Of a stretch of 64,000 nt of DNA, positions 26,360 to 34,858 are shown piece after piece. Origin of the DNA: JAJFJD01 sp965228975 (lineage in GTDB: Bacteria > Pseudomonadota > Alphaproteobacteria > UBA8366); NCBI GenBank assembly GCA_965228975.1, contig OZ245851.1:1364001-1428000 (forward strand). Direction: 5' to 3'. Position numbers and translations under genes: made by a program. The notes beneath the pieces were generated by a model, which was given only the letters and a program-made list of their open reading frames with translations, made no database searches and had not been told where the DNA came from. Numbering within the stretch: position 1 is the first letter of the stretch; the number at the start of each line of letters is the position of its first letter.

Positions 26360-27591
26360 TCCGAATCCTTCGGCCGCGGCGTCCAATTGGTCTGGCGGCG
26401 TAGTTCCAGGCGCGCGATCTGCTGGCGGTGCACCTCGTCCGGGCCGTCCGCGAAGCGCAGCGCGCGCATCCGGGCATACATGTAGGCCAGCGGGAACTCC
26501 TGGCTCATCGACCCGCCGCCGTGGAGCTGCATGGCGTTGTCGATGATGCCGAGCGCCATGTTGGGGGCGGCCACCTTGATCATGGCTATTTCCTGCCGTG
26601 CCGCCTTGTTGCCGACGGTGTCCATCATGTAGGCGGCTTTGAGCACCAGGAGACGGTTCATCTCGATCTCGATGCGGGCCTGCGCGATACGCTCCTGCGT
26701 CACGCCGCGTTCCGCCAGTGTCTTGCCCCAGGTCGTGCGCTCGGTCGCGCGCCGGCACATCAACTCCAGCGCGCGCTCCGCGACGCCGATAATGCGCATG
26801 CAGTGATGGATGCGACCCGGACCAAGGCGCCCTTGCGCGATCTCGAAGCCACGGCCTTCGCCGAGCAACATGTTGCCGGCGGGCACGCGCACGTTGTCGA
26901 AGATCACCTCGCCGTGGCCGTGCGGCGCGTCGTCGAAGCCCATCACCTTGAGCATGCGCGTCACCGTGATGCCGGGCGTGTCGCGCGGCACCAGGATCAT
27001 CGACTGCTGGCGGTAGGTCTCCGCATCCGGGTCGGTCTTGCCCATGACGATCAGGATCTTGCAGCGCGGGTCGCCGATGCCCGATGTCCACCATTTATGG
27101 CCGTTGATCACATACTCGTCGCCGTCGCGGGTTATGCTGGTCTCGATGTTGGTGGCGTCGGAGGAGGCGACCTTAGGTTCGGTCATGGCGAAGGCGGAGC
27201 GGATTTCGCCGTTCAGCAGCGGCGTCAGCCATTCCTTCTTGTTCTCCTCGCTGCCGTAGCGCTCGATCGTCTCCATATTGCCCGTATCGGGCGCGGAGCA
27301 GTTGAACACCTCGGGCGCCCAGTTGACCCGGCCCATCACCTCGCAGAGCGGGGCGTATTCGAGATTGGTCAGGCCTGCGCCTTTCTCGCTCTCCGGCAGG
27401 AACAGGTTCCACAGGCCGGCGGATTTCGCCTTGGCCTTGAGGTCTTCGAGGATCGGCAGCGGTTTCCAGCGCGTGTCCCCGTCATCGAGCTGTTCGTAAT
27501 AGGTGGACTCGTTGGGATAGACGTACTCTTCCATAAACGCTTCGATTTCGGATTTGAGTTTCTTTGTCCGGTCCGAATACTCGAATTCCAT
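26356..27591 (-). CDS. acyl-CoA dehydrogenase (ACAD10/11-like)
   Basis: 411 aa from ATG 27591, supported by GGGAGGACACGGG; a longer frame to 27687 lacks a start signal. Blocks: AFAMTEPKVASSDATNIET (FAD/substrate strand), MKVMGFDDAPHGHGEVIFDNVRVP-type middle domain, and C-terminal QLHGGGSMSQEFPLAYMYARMRALRFADGPDEVH, which is characteristic of the ACAD10/11 group acting on long or 4-hydroxyacyl-CoA-derived substrates. It fits with the free-standing APH-like kinase at 16066, the partner domain of animal ACAD10. It oxidises acyl-CoA to enoyl-CoA with electron-transfer flavoprotein. Divergent from the enolase gene. Confidence 0.93.
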   Translation of the reverse strand: MEFEYSDRTKKLKSEIEAFMEEYVYPNESTYYEQLDDGDTRWKPLPILEDLKAKAKSAGLWNLFLPESEKGAGLTNLEYAPLCEVMGRVNWAPEVFNCSAPDTGNMETIERYGSEENKKEWLTPLLNGEIRSAFAMTEPKVASSDATNIETSITRDGDEYVINGHKWWTSGIGDPRCKILIVMGKTDPDAETYRQQSMILVPRDTPGITVTRMLKVMGFDDAPHGHGEVIFDNVRVPAGNMLLGEGRGFEIAQGRLGPGRIHHCMRIIGVAERALELMCRRATERTTWGKTLAERGVTQERIAQARIEIEMNRLLVLKAAYMMDTVGNKAARQEIAMIKVAAPNMALGIIDNAMQLHGGGSMSQEFPLAYMYARMRALRFADGPDEVHRQQIARLELRRQTNWTPRPKDSD

Positions 27592-27664
27592 CCCGTGTCC
27601 TCCCGCGGCGTTATTGCTGTATCTTCGGGGTCTGTCGGTGTTGCCGGTACGACCCGCCCCCTCG

Positions 27665-27693
27665 TTTGACAGCAGCAAAGAGGCCATGTCAAA
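27665..27693. promoter_or_regulatory. inverted repeat TTTGACA-N15-TGTCAAA in divergent promoter region
   Basis: Perfect 7-bp arms at 27665-27671 and 27687-27693, between the divergent acyl-CoA dehydrogenase and enolase genes. Each arm contains a consensus TTGACA -35 hexamer on one strand, so it may be two divergent promoters or an operator. No good -10 matches were found at 17 bases for either direction. Confidence 0.35.
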
Positions 27694-27790
27694 TCCCGAT
27701 AGGATTTTCCCAACCTGACAGAGCGTTAGGGATCAAAGCCGCCGAAAAATCCGGCCGCGCAAATACCGCACGAGAGGGGACCGTTCCGCC

Positions 27791-28873
27791 ATGATCATCA
27801 AAGATGTCCGGGTCACGTTGCTGCGCATTCCCTATGTCGAACAGCTCTTGGTGCAGAAGGGATATGACCGCGACCGCGACGTCTTGATCGTCGAGATCGA
27901 GACCGCGTCGGGCCTGATCGGCCTCGGCTATCAGCTCTACATGCGCGACGGCTTCCGCACGACCAAGGCGTGTCTGGAGGAAGTGATCGCGCCGCGCCTG
28001 CTGGGCCGTGACGCCACCGAGGTCGAGGGTATTTGGCACGAGCTATGGACGGCCGGACAGGCGGATGGGCGCGGTGGCGCACAGATGTTCGCCTTGTCGG
28101 CGGTCGATGTGGCGTTGTGGGACCTGGTCGGGCAGAAGGCGGGTCTGCCGCTGCATCGTCTCTGGGGCCATTGCCGGAAAGAGGTGCCGGCCTACGGCTC
28201 CGGTGTGTGGCGCGGCCTCGGCGGCGACGGCATGGTCGAAAAGGCCAAGCGATTGGTCGGCGAAGGCTTCAAGGCGGTGAAAATGCAGGTCGGCCATACC
28301 TGGACCGAGGCCGAGGATGTGGAGAACACGCGCCGGGTACGCGACGCGGTCGGCGAGGATGTGGACATCATGGTCGACGTGAACATGGCCTGGACCGCCG
28401 ACACGGCGATCCTGATGGGCAAACGCCTACAGGATCACGGCATCTACTGGCTGGAAGAACCGGTCGTGCCGACCGATTTCGAAGGGTACTTCCGGGTCGC
28501 CGATGCGCTGGATACGCGCGTGGTCGGCGGTGAGAGCCATTTCACCCGGTTCGAGCTGAAACCCTTCTTCGAGAACCCGAAGATTCCGATCCTGCAACCC
28601 GACGTGGTGCGCGGCGGCCTCACCGAACTCCGCAAGATCGCCGCCATTGCCGACACTTGGGGCATGAAGATCGCGCCGCATCTCTATCCCGAACTGATGA
28701 TCCACCTGATGGCCTCGATCCCCAACGGCCTGATCATCGAGGAGATGGGCCTGCTGGGGGACCTGTTCGAGCAGTGGGCCGCGCCGGTCGATGGCATCAT
28801 GACCGCGCCGGAATCACCGGGTCACGGCCTGAAATTCAAAGACGGGTTGGTGGCTGAGTACGAGGTTGGGTAG
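27791..28873 (+). CDS. mandelate racemase/enolase superfamily enzyme
   Basis: 360 aa. Residue positions match mandelate racemase well: Lys164, then Gln166 in KMQVG where most MR-subgroup members have a second Lys; metal ligands Asp196 (DVN), Glu222 (LEEP) and Glu248 (GGES); and the catalytic dyad Asp271 and His297 (APHLYPE). Loss of the second KxK lysine suggests a one-base reaction, for example sugar-acid dehydration rather than racemisation. GAGAGGGGA precedes the ATG. It is followed 5 bases later by the convergent sulfatase gene. The substrate is an alpha-hydroxy or sugar acid; which one is unknown. Confidence 0.88.
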   Translation: MIIKDVRVTLLRIPYVEQLLVQKGYDRDRDVLIVEIETASGLIGLGYQLYMRDGFRTTKACLEEVIAPRLLGRDATEVEGIWHELWTAGQADGRGGAQMFALSAVDVALWDLVGQKAGLPLHRLWGHCRKEVPAYGSGVWRGLGGDGMVEKAKRLVGEGFKAVKMQVGHTWTEAEDVENTRRVRDAVGEDVDIMVDVNMAWTADTAILMGKRLQDHGIYWLEEPVVPTDFEGYFRVADALDTRVVGGESHFTRFELKPFFENPKIPILQPDVVRGGLTELRKIAAIADTWGMKIAPHLYPELMIHLMASIPNGLIIEEMGLLGDLFEQWAAPVDGIMTAPESPGHGLKFKDGLVAEYEVG

Positions 28874-28878
28874 CGCGC

Positions 28879-30345
28879 TCAGTCCGAGCCCGACCTGAAT
28901 TCCGGCTTATAGCCCGGCGCCGGCGTTCCGCCGAAGCTGCCGCGTTCCAGCACCGCCGCGCGCCCGCCGTGTTTCTCGACCAGGGCCGCTTGGTCCGCCT
29001 TGGCTTGGCGGTCGACCGCTTCCGGATCGACGATCCCGCGCAGGAGCGTTTCGAACTCGTCCATCAGTGCCGAATGTTCCGGCGCTTTCGACAGGTCGTT
29101 CAACTCCATCGGGTCCGCATCCAGGTCGTAGAGTTCCGGGTCCATCTGCACATAGTAGATGTATTTGAAGTTGTCCCGCCGCAGCATGAAGGCACCGGTC
29201 TTGGCGCCGGACGCGTGATACTCGCTGAAGCCGATACGGGTCTTGTCGTCGTCTTGCCCGGCGATGTCGAACAGCGATTTACCCGGCAGGTCCTTGTCGG
29301 TGTCGTCGAGCGGCAGGCCCACGCAATCCAGGATCGTCTGGTAGCAGTCCACATGCGTGACGGGTGTGTTGCTGACTTTGCTTTTCGGCACGTCGGGACC
29401 GGCCATGATCATCGGGATATGCGCCGCCGGCTGATACATGTTCGACTTGCCCCACAGACCGCGCGTGCCGAGGTTGTCGCCGTGATCGCTGGTGTAGACC
29501 ACGCGCGTGTCGTCGGCCAACCCGCAGTCGTCGAGGGCAGCCAACACCTTGCCGATGTTGTCGTCGAGGAAGGAAATCATGCCGTAATAGGACGCGATGG
29601 CGATCTTTCGGGTCTCGTCCGTGAAGAACTGGTCGTAGATCGAGCAGTTCGCGGCCGCCTCGATCCACGGATGCCGCGTGTAGCCTCGGTCGGGGTGCGG
29701 CTCGGGCAGGGGGATGTCGCCGACCGGATACATCTCGTAGAATTCCGGCGGTGCGATCAGCGGGAAATGGGGGCAGACGAAGGACACGAAGATGCACCAC
29801 GGCTTGTCGCCGTATTTCGGCGCTTCGTTTTGCAGCCAGGCCACGGTGTTGTCGACGATCTTGCGGTCGTACTCGGTGTACATCGATTCACCGGGGCCGA
29901 TCTCGTCCGACAGCTTTTTGCAGTTGCCCTTGACCGGCAATTCATCGCGCACGGCCCCGGCCACATCGCCGATTCCGTTCACCACATGCATCGGCACGAT
30001 CTGTTCGTCGAAGCCGGTATCGTCCGTCTCGTTCCGGTAGTGCAGCTTGCCGATCGAAACGACTCGGTGCCCATTTTGCTGCAATCGATGCCCCCAACTC
30101 TTGGTCGCACCGGTGTACGGATGCGCGTTGCACCAGTTCCCGATGTCGTGGACGTACCGTCCTGTGGCGAAGGCGGCGCGGGTCGGCACGCAGATCGCGC
30201 AGGAGGCATAGGCTGCGTCGAACCGCGTTCCGACGGCGGCAAGCCGGTCCATATTCGGCGTCTTGACAAGCGGATGATCCTGGCAACCCATTGCGGTGCC
30301 TTGATGTTCGTCGGACATGATGAACAGCATGTTCTTCGGTTGCAT
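28879..30345 (-). CDS. sulfatase family hydrolase (type I, formylglycine-dependent)
   Basis: 488 aa. The modification motif CVPTR (Cys52 to Arg56) has the CxPxR core recognised for formylglycine conversion. Thr replaces the commoner Ser. Metal residues include Asp12 (SDEH) and the later TSDHGD block near residue 286. GKLHY near residue 98 supplies the catalytic Lys/His. The C-terminal YELYDLDADPMELNDL-type segment is common to arylsulfatases and choline sulfatases. No signal peptide, so probably cytoplasmic like choline sulfatase, acting on an imported sulfate ester. A sulfatase-maturing enzyme is not in the window. Confidence 0.93.
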   Translation of the reverse strand: MQPKNMLFIMSDEHQGTAMGCQDHPLVKTPNMDRLAAVGTRFDAAYASCAICVPTRAAFATGRYVHDIGNWCNAHPYTGATKSWGHRLQQNGHRVVSIGKLHYRNETDDTGFDEQIVPMHVVNGIGDVAGAVRDELPVKGNCKKLSDEIGPGESMYTEYDRKIVDNTVAWLQNEAPKYGDKPWCIFVSFVCPHFPLIAPPEFYEMYPVGDIPLPEPHPDRGYTRHPWIEAAANCSIYDQFFTDETRKIAIASYYGMISFLDDNIGKVLAALDDCGLADDTRVVYTSDHGDNLGTRGLWGKSNMYQPAAHIPMIMAGPDVPKSKVSNTPVTHVDCYQTILDCVGLPLDDTDKDLPGKSLFDIAGQDDDKTRIGFSEYHASGAKTGAFMLRRDNFKYIYYVQMDPELYDLDADPMELNDLSKAPEHSALMDEFETLLRGIVDPEAVDRQAKADQAALVEKHGGRAAVLERGSFGGTPAPGYKPEFRSGSD

Positions 30346-30458
30346 GGGACGAGGGCTCCTTTGACGGACAGGTTGCGTAGACGATGACGATCGCGGTTCC
30401 GACGAATCGGCGCGTTGGGCGGCAGTTTACAGGACCGACGCCGCAGCCGGCCAATTTC

Positions 30459-30475
30459 GCACGATAATACCGTGC
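30459..30475. promoter_or_regulatory. short inverted repeat GCACG-N7-CGTGC upstream of the GT2-like gene
   Basis: Perfect 5-bp arms at 30459-30463 and 30471-30475 in the 198-base gap between the sulfatase and GT2-like genes, which are transcribed away from each other. It is A/T-rich between the arms (ATAATAC). It may be an operator; chance occurrence cannot be excluded. Confidence 0.25.
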
Positions 30476-30543
30476 ACTATGGCCACTAGCGCATCTTACA
30501 GTATTCTCTGCGCAGGATTCTGTACTTCACCACGGTACGGCGC

Positions 30544-31677
30544 ATGAGTGATCCGCTCGTTAGTATCGGTGTTGCCGTTTCGGGTCCGATGGCGCATGTC
30601 GAGCGTGCCGTCCGGTCGGCCCTGGCGCAGACATACGAGTCCATCGAACTCGTTTTATACGACGGGCCGGCGGACCAAGACCGCGTTGCCTTCGTCGATA
30701 AGCTGGCGGGAAGCGATCCCCGAATCAACGTGTTCCGTGATACCCGCAAGGTGAGTGCGATCGAGTGTTTTGCGGCATCGCGGGCCGCGGCGTCCGGCGA
30801 CTATTTCATGTGGCTAGACGAGACGAGTTGGATCGATCCGGGATATGTCGCGACCGGGGTCGATTACCTTGCCCATAATGCACAGCATTTTTTGGTGCAT
30901 GGGACCTGTATCCGGCACGACCATAAGGGTGCGCAGACCGAGTGGGCGCCGGCCGCGGTGACCTTCGAGGACCCGGCCCGCCGTGTCGAGACCTTCGTCG
31001 GGAACGTCGTCGGCCATGATGCCTGGTATGGTCTGCATCGCCTTTCACTCCTATCCACCGTACCACTCCATCCCGCGCTCGGCTTCGAATATAGCTGGCT
31101 CACATCGGTTGCTTGGCGCGGCAAAATCGCGGCGCAACCGGAAATGACGCTGTACCGGGACGGACCGGCGGACGATTCCGATGCCAGTAACCGCGTTACG
31201 CGGCTGGGCCTCGGGAACTTTCAGGCGACGGACCCTTGGCTGACCGTGGCAGCCCTACAGTTCTGCAATCTGGCTTTCTTCGACGAGGCGCTCGCGCATT
31301 TGCCAATCATAGAGCGGGCGCGGCTGGGGACGGTTGCGGCGGATGCGATTTCCCAACGGCAGCGCATCCTGGACGAGGGGATGATGATCTCCTTCGCGGC
31401 ACGGCTATTTCCGAGCGAGCCAATTCTGGAACAATTCCGCGCCCTCCGAACCACCCTGGCGGATGCGGTGCTTGCCCTCCGCGCTGTATCGAGCACCGAT
31501 CCCTTCGTGCAAAACTTGATCGGGACGATCAATGTCCTGTGCCGGATGCGGATCGGTAACATTCCGATGACGAAGGAAGACAAGGATATCGTCCGTCAGA
31601 TCGAGGTGATGTGGGACAGCGATCAGGCGATGGTCTCGCAGAACAAGGTGGCGATCGTCTCGGCGATGTATCTCTGA
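30544..31677 (+). CDS. GT2-like glycosyltransferase (GT-A fold)
   Basis: 377 aa. The first ~130 residues look like a GT-A family 2 transferase: VSIGVAVSGPMAHVERAVRSALAQTY, ELVLYDGPADQ, and a metal-type acidic motif WLDETSW near residue 97. The C-terminal half is helical and unmatched. No transmembrane helix. ATG at 30544 has no strong Shine-Dalgarno. It has no glycan-synthesis neighbours except the GT4 gene 4 kb away, so its acceptor is unknown. An orphan function in capsule, flagellin or lipid glycosylation is possible. Confidence 0.65.
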   Translation: MSDPLVSIGVAVSGPMAHVERAVRSALAQTYESIELVLYDGPADQDRVAFVDKLAGSDPRINVFRDTRKVSAIECFAASRAAASGDYFMWLDETSWIDPGYVATGVDYLAHNAQHFLVHGTCIRHDHKGAQTEWAPAAVTFEDPARRVETFVGNVVGHDAWYGLHRLSLLSTVPLHPALGFEYSWLTSVAWRGKIAAQPEMTLYRDGPADDSDASNRVTRLGLGNFQATDPWLTVAALQFCNLAFFDEALAHLPIIERARLGTVAADAISQRQRILDEGMMISFAARLFPSEPILEQFRALRTTLADAVLALRAVSSTDPFVQNLIGTINVLCRMRIGNIPMTKEDKDIVRQIEVMWDSDQAMVSQNKVAIVSAMYL

Positions 31678-31683
31678 GGCGCG

Positions 31684-32115
31684 TCAGTCCGCGAGTTGCG
31701 GGCGTCCCTCGTCGTCGAGCGGCCAGAACGGGTTGTATGCAACCTCCCACAAATGGCCGTCGGGATCGGCGAAATAGCCGGAATATCCGCCCCAGAAGAC
31801 CTCTTCCGCCGGTTTCTGAATTTTAGCGCCGGCGGCTTTGGCGGTGTCCAGAATACTGTCCACCTCTTCCTTGCTCCGCGCGTTGTGGGCGATCGTGATG
31901 CCGGAAAACCCGCTGCCCTCGGGCGACGTTTTTGCGTCCTCGGCGAGGTCGTCCCAGGAGTATAGGCCGAGCAACACGCCACCCATTTTGAAGAATACGA
32001 TGGACTCGTTGCTCTCGCTCGACCGCGTCCAGCCGAGACCGTCCTCGTAGAATTTCGCGGCGCGGGCCAAGTCCCGAACGCCGAGCGACACCATCGTGAA
32101 CCGCTGTTCCACCAT
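31684..32115 (-). CDS. VOC family (glyoxalase-like) protein
   Basis: 143 aa from ATG 32115, supported by GGAAAGG upstream; an in-frame ATG at 32172 lacks this. FTMVSLGVRDLARAAKFYEDGLGW opens a VOC unit. The C-terminal half has SGYFADPDGHLWEVAYNPFW, the usual metal-ligand Glu region. Similar proteins are annotated as glyoxalase/bleomycin-resistance/dioxygenase. Convergent with the GT2-like gene (6 bases). Substrate unknown. Confidence 0.87.
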   Translation of the reverse strand: MVEQRFTMVSLGVRDLARAAKFYEDGLGWTRSSESNESIVFFKMGGVLLGLYSWDDLAEDAKTSPEGSGFSGITIAHNARSKEEVDSILDTAKAAGAKIQKPAEEVFWGGYSGYFADPDGHLWEVAYNPFWPLDDEGRPQLAD

Positions 32116-32227
32116 CACTGACCTTTCCGCAAATTGAGCGGGTGATCGTAGCGGCATTGCACCATGCGGCAACCCCGATCCAGCGGTTGGACCGGGGTTG
32201 CTGACACGCGGTGGCAGGAGCGGGCGG

Positions 32228-33700
32228 TCAGTCGGTCGCGGCGCTGGCGCCCGCGATCTTGCCGAACACCGAACCGTTCATCAGACCGGTGCCGCCCGCG
32301 TAATTGAAGTAGAACAAGCCACCAACCAACTCACCCGCCGCGTAAAGGCCCGGGATCGCCTGCAGGTCGGTGTCGAGCACGCGGCCGTCGTTGTCGATGC
32401 GCAGCCCGCCGAAGGTGAAGGTCACGCCGCAGGTGATGGCGTAGGCCTCGTAGGGCGGTTCGTCGAGCGTATTGGCCCAGTTGGTCTTGGGAACTTCCAG
32501 CCCCTTGGTGCCGCGTCCATCGAGCACCGCCGGATTGAAGCGCACGTCGGTCATCACCGCGTCGTTGTATTCCTTCACGGTCTTGACGAATTGATCGGCG
32601 TCGACGCCCTCGAGTTTCGGCGCCAGTTCCTCGATCGTGTTGGCGGTGACCTTGGTCATCTGCTTGATGCGGTATTCGTCGCGCAGCAGGCTGGTGACCT
32701 TCTGGTCGAAGATCTGCCAGGCGAATTGTCCCGGTTCTTCCAGGATCACCTTGCCGTATTTGGCGTAGGTGTAGTTCCGGAAGTCCGCGCCTTCGTCCAC
32801 GAACCGCTTACCATGGGCATTGACCATGATGCCGAGCGGGTAGCTGTGCTTCTGGAAGTTGTCGCCGACCGCCAGATCGCCGAATTCCGGCGCGTTGAGG
32901 TCCCAGCCGACCGCGTGGCACCCCGACCAGTTGCCGTACGGCATGGCCCCGATGTCGAGCGCCATTTTGATGCCTTCGCCCATGTTGTGGCGGGTGCCGC
33001 GCACCTTCACCAAATCCCAGCCCGGCCCGAGGTAGCGGGTGCGCCAGTCGGAATTGGATTCGAAACCGCCGGCGGCGAGCACGACCGACTTCGCCTTCAT
33101 GTCGAAGACCTTGCCGTCGTGTTTGACCTTCACGCCGTAGACCTTTTCGTCGTCATACAGCAGTCCGACCGCGCGATGCTCGAACTTGATGGGGATGCCG
33201 AGGTCGCTGACGATCTTTGATTCCATTTCCCAGATGCCGGGTCCGCCGCCCCAGAATTCCAAAGCGAGACCGCCCCAGAACTTCATCTTGCCGTCGACCT
33301 TGAAGGCCTGTCGCCCGTACATCGGCATAAAGCGGATGCCTTTGGAATGCATCCACTTGGTGGTCTCGAGGCTCTTGGTCACCAGGATTTCGCAGAGTTC
33401 CGGATCGGTCCGGTATTGGGTGACGCGGAACATGTCGTCGAAGAACTGGTCGGTCGTGTAGGTGCCGAAGTCGTTGTTTTCCTTCTCGTCGTCGGTGAGG
33501 TCGACGAGGGTCATGATGTCCTGCAGGCCATTATGCGCAAATCGTAACGCGCCCGCCGTGTACCGGCTGTTGCCGCCGGCTTCGTCCTCGTTGGCGCGTT
33601 CAAGGATGCAGACCTTGGCGCCGTTCTCATGGGCCGACATCGCGGCGCACATCGCGGCATTACCGGCGCCGACGACGATTACGTCAAATTCTTCACTCAT
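32228..33700 (-). CDS. tcuA: FAD-dependent tricarballylate dehydrogenase TcuA-like
   Basis: 490 aa from ATG 33700, preceded by GGGGGAACCGAAAG; a longer frame to 33721 is not supported. The FAD motif VIVVGAGNAAMCAAMSA lies near residue 8. NDFGTYTTDQFFDDMFRVTQYRTDPE near residue 83 and FKVDGKMKFWGGLALEFWGGGP match the TcuA branch of the fumarate reductase flavoprotein family. The C-terminal NYAGGTGLMNGSVFG closes the FAD site. It oxidises tricarballylate to cis-aconitate in Salmonella. TcuB and TcuC partners are not present here, so another tricarboxylate or dicarboxylate is possible. A GntR/FCD regulator is next door with palindromic operators at both promoters. Confidence 0.75.
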   Translation of the reverse strand: MSEEFDVIVVGAGNAAMCAAMSAHENGAKVCILERANEDEAGGNSRYTAGALRFAHNGLQDIMTLVDLTDDEKENNDFGTYTTDQFFDDMFRVTQYRTDPELCEILVTKSLETTKWMHSKGIRFMPMYGRQAFKVDGKMKFWGGLALEFWGGGPGIWEMESKIVSDLGIPIKFEHRAVGLLYDDEKVYGVKVKHDGKVFDMKAKSVVLAAGGFESNSDWRTRYLGPGWDLVKVRGTRHNMGEGIKMALDIGAMPYGNWSGCHAVGWDLNAPEFGDLAVGDNFQKHSYPLGIMVNAHGKRFVDEGADFRNYTYAKYGKVILEEPGQFAWQIFDQKVTSLLRDEYRIKQMTKVTANTIEELAPKLEGVDADQFVKTVKEYNDAVMTDVRFNPAVLDGRGTKGLEVPKTNWANTLDEPPYEAYAITCGVTFTFGGLRIDNDGRVLDTDLQAIPGLYAAGELVGGLFYFNYAGGTGLMNGSVFGKIAGASAATD

Positions 33701-33786
33701 TTCTTTCGGTTCCCCCAACACTCACACGACGGTTTCGGATCGCAAATTCGACAGCCTTCACCGTCCTCAAGATAGCTGCGAAATTA

Positions 33787-33806
33787 TTGTATATCTTTGT
33801 ATACAA
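33787..33806. promoter_or_regulatory. GntR/FCD-type operator TTGTATACAA upstream of tcuA
   Basis: TTGTATACAA (33797-33806) is a perfect 10-bp palindrome of the type used by FCD-subfamily GntR regulators. It is preceded by a direct TTGTATA copy exactly 10 bases earlier (33787-33793). It lies 97 bases upstream of the tcuA start. The same TGTATACAATT core recurs at 34637 beside the regulator gene. Confidence 0.65.
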
Positions 33807-33904
33807 TTTGGTTTGAACTCGGTCAACTTGGCCGGAGCGGCCCGCAATTCATAGGATATCGGAAGATTAGCCATCGTGCGAAAGCGGGGGCGAACCGGAG
33901 GGAT

Positions 33905-34597
33905 TTAGGGCTGGCCGTGCATCTGCCGGAGACGAGCGTGCTGCGCGCCACGCATATGCGCCCGCATCGCATCGTCGGCGCCCTCCGCATCGCGGCGGGC
34001 GATCGCGTCCACCACGGCATTGTGTTCCGCGCAAGCGGCCTTGGCACGGCCCAGAATGGAATAGGTGGTGTTGCCCAGCAGCGCCATCGAATCCCGCAGG
34101 CCGTTCAAGGACCGCAGCAGATATCGATTGTGGGCCGCGGCGTAGATTGCGTTGTGAAACGCAATGTTATGGTCCGACAGGCCCTGTTCGTCAGCCCCGA
34201 TCGAGGCTTCCATCCCAACCAGATCTTTCAGCGAGGCGATTTCCGCTTCGGTGGCATGCTGTGCCGCGAGCGAGGCGGCGGTCCCTTCGAGAACCTCGCG
34301 CATGCGGTACAGTTCCATAACGGCCCCATGGTCCAGGACCGTGACGGTCATGCCCTTATGCGGCGCGAAAGTGATCAGGCCGTCGCGCTCCAAGCGGCGA
34401 AAGGATTCGCGAATAGGCGTCCGGCTCATGTCCAGCCAGCTTGCGACGTCCAATTCGCGCAGCCGGTCGCCCGGTTTCAACACGCCCTCCATTACAGCGT
34501 GCCGCAGCAGGCTATGCGCGGCTTCGCTCCGGGAGGCGTATTGCCGCGTGTCCCGGTTCTTTAGAGCAATCATTTCTTCGGCGATTTGGTCGGACAT
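33905..34597 (-). CDS. GntR family transcriptional regulator, FCD (FadR-type) subfamily
   Basis: 230 aa. The N-terminal winged helix includes SLLRHAVMEGVLKPGDRLRELDVASWLDMSRTPIRESFRRLERDGLITFAPHKG, the standard GntR signature (residues ~28-83). The C-terminal FCD domain has MYRMREVLEGTAASLAA and DHNIAFHNAI, with the usual His/Asp metal or carboxylate-binding pattern. FCD ligands are commonly organic acids. The gene is on the same strand as, and upstream of, tcuA, with a palindromic site 34-54 bases before its own start (34631-34650). It therefore probably autoregulates and controls tcuA. Confidence 0.92.
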   Translation of the reverse strand: MSDQIAEEMIALKNRDTRQYASRSEAAHSLLRHAVMEGVLKPGDRLRELDVASWLDMSRTPIRESFRRLERDGLITFAPHKGMTVTVLDHGAVMELYRMREVLEGTAASLAAQHATEAEIASLKDLVGMEASIGADEQGLSDHNIAFHNAIYAAAHNRYLLRSLNGLRDSMALLGNTTYSILGRAKAACAEHNAVVDAIARRDAEGADDAMRAHMRGAQHARLRQMHGQP

Positions 34598-34630
34598 AGA
34601 GGCATACCGTCAGTGATTCATATGCAAGAT

Positions 34631-34650
34631 ACACGTGTATACAATTGTAC
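34631..34650. promoter_or_regulatory. nested palindromes, probable GntR/FCD operator at the regulator's own promoter
   Basis: Three overlapping perfect palindromes: TACACGTGTA (34631-34640), TGTATACA (34637-34644) and TACAATTGTA (34641-34650). The TGTATACAATT core equals that at 33798-33808 in front of tcuA. It sits 34 bases upstream of the regulator start. The same interval could also influence the rightward GT4 gene. Confidence 0.65.
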
Positions 34651-34858
34651 GAAAGAAATTTTCTTAAAATGCGACAATCCGCCATCTTCGTCGGTGCTGG
34701 ACACAAAGCCTTTGATCGTCCTTTCGGAGAGCGATAGCGTGCGCATTCCGTCGATAGCGGGAGAAGAGATCCGTCGTGTCAGTCCAAAAATCGGTAATGG
34801 ATCAGAGCAAGGACATAGGCTGTTCGGTGTTCCGGTTTGCCGTCGCGGGAGCGGCCGC

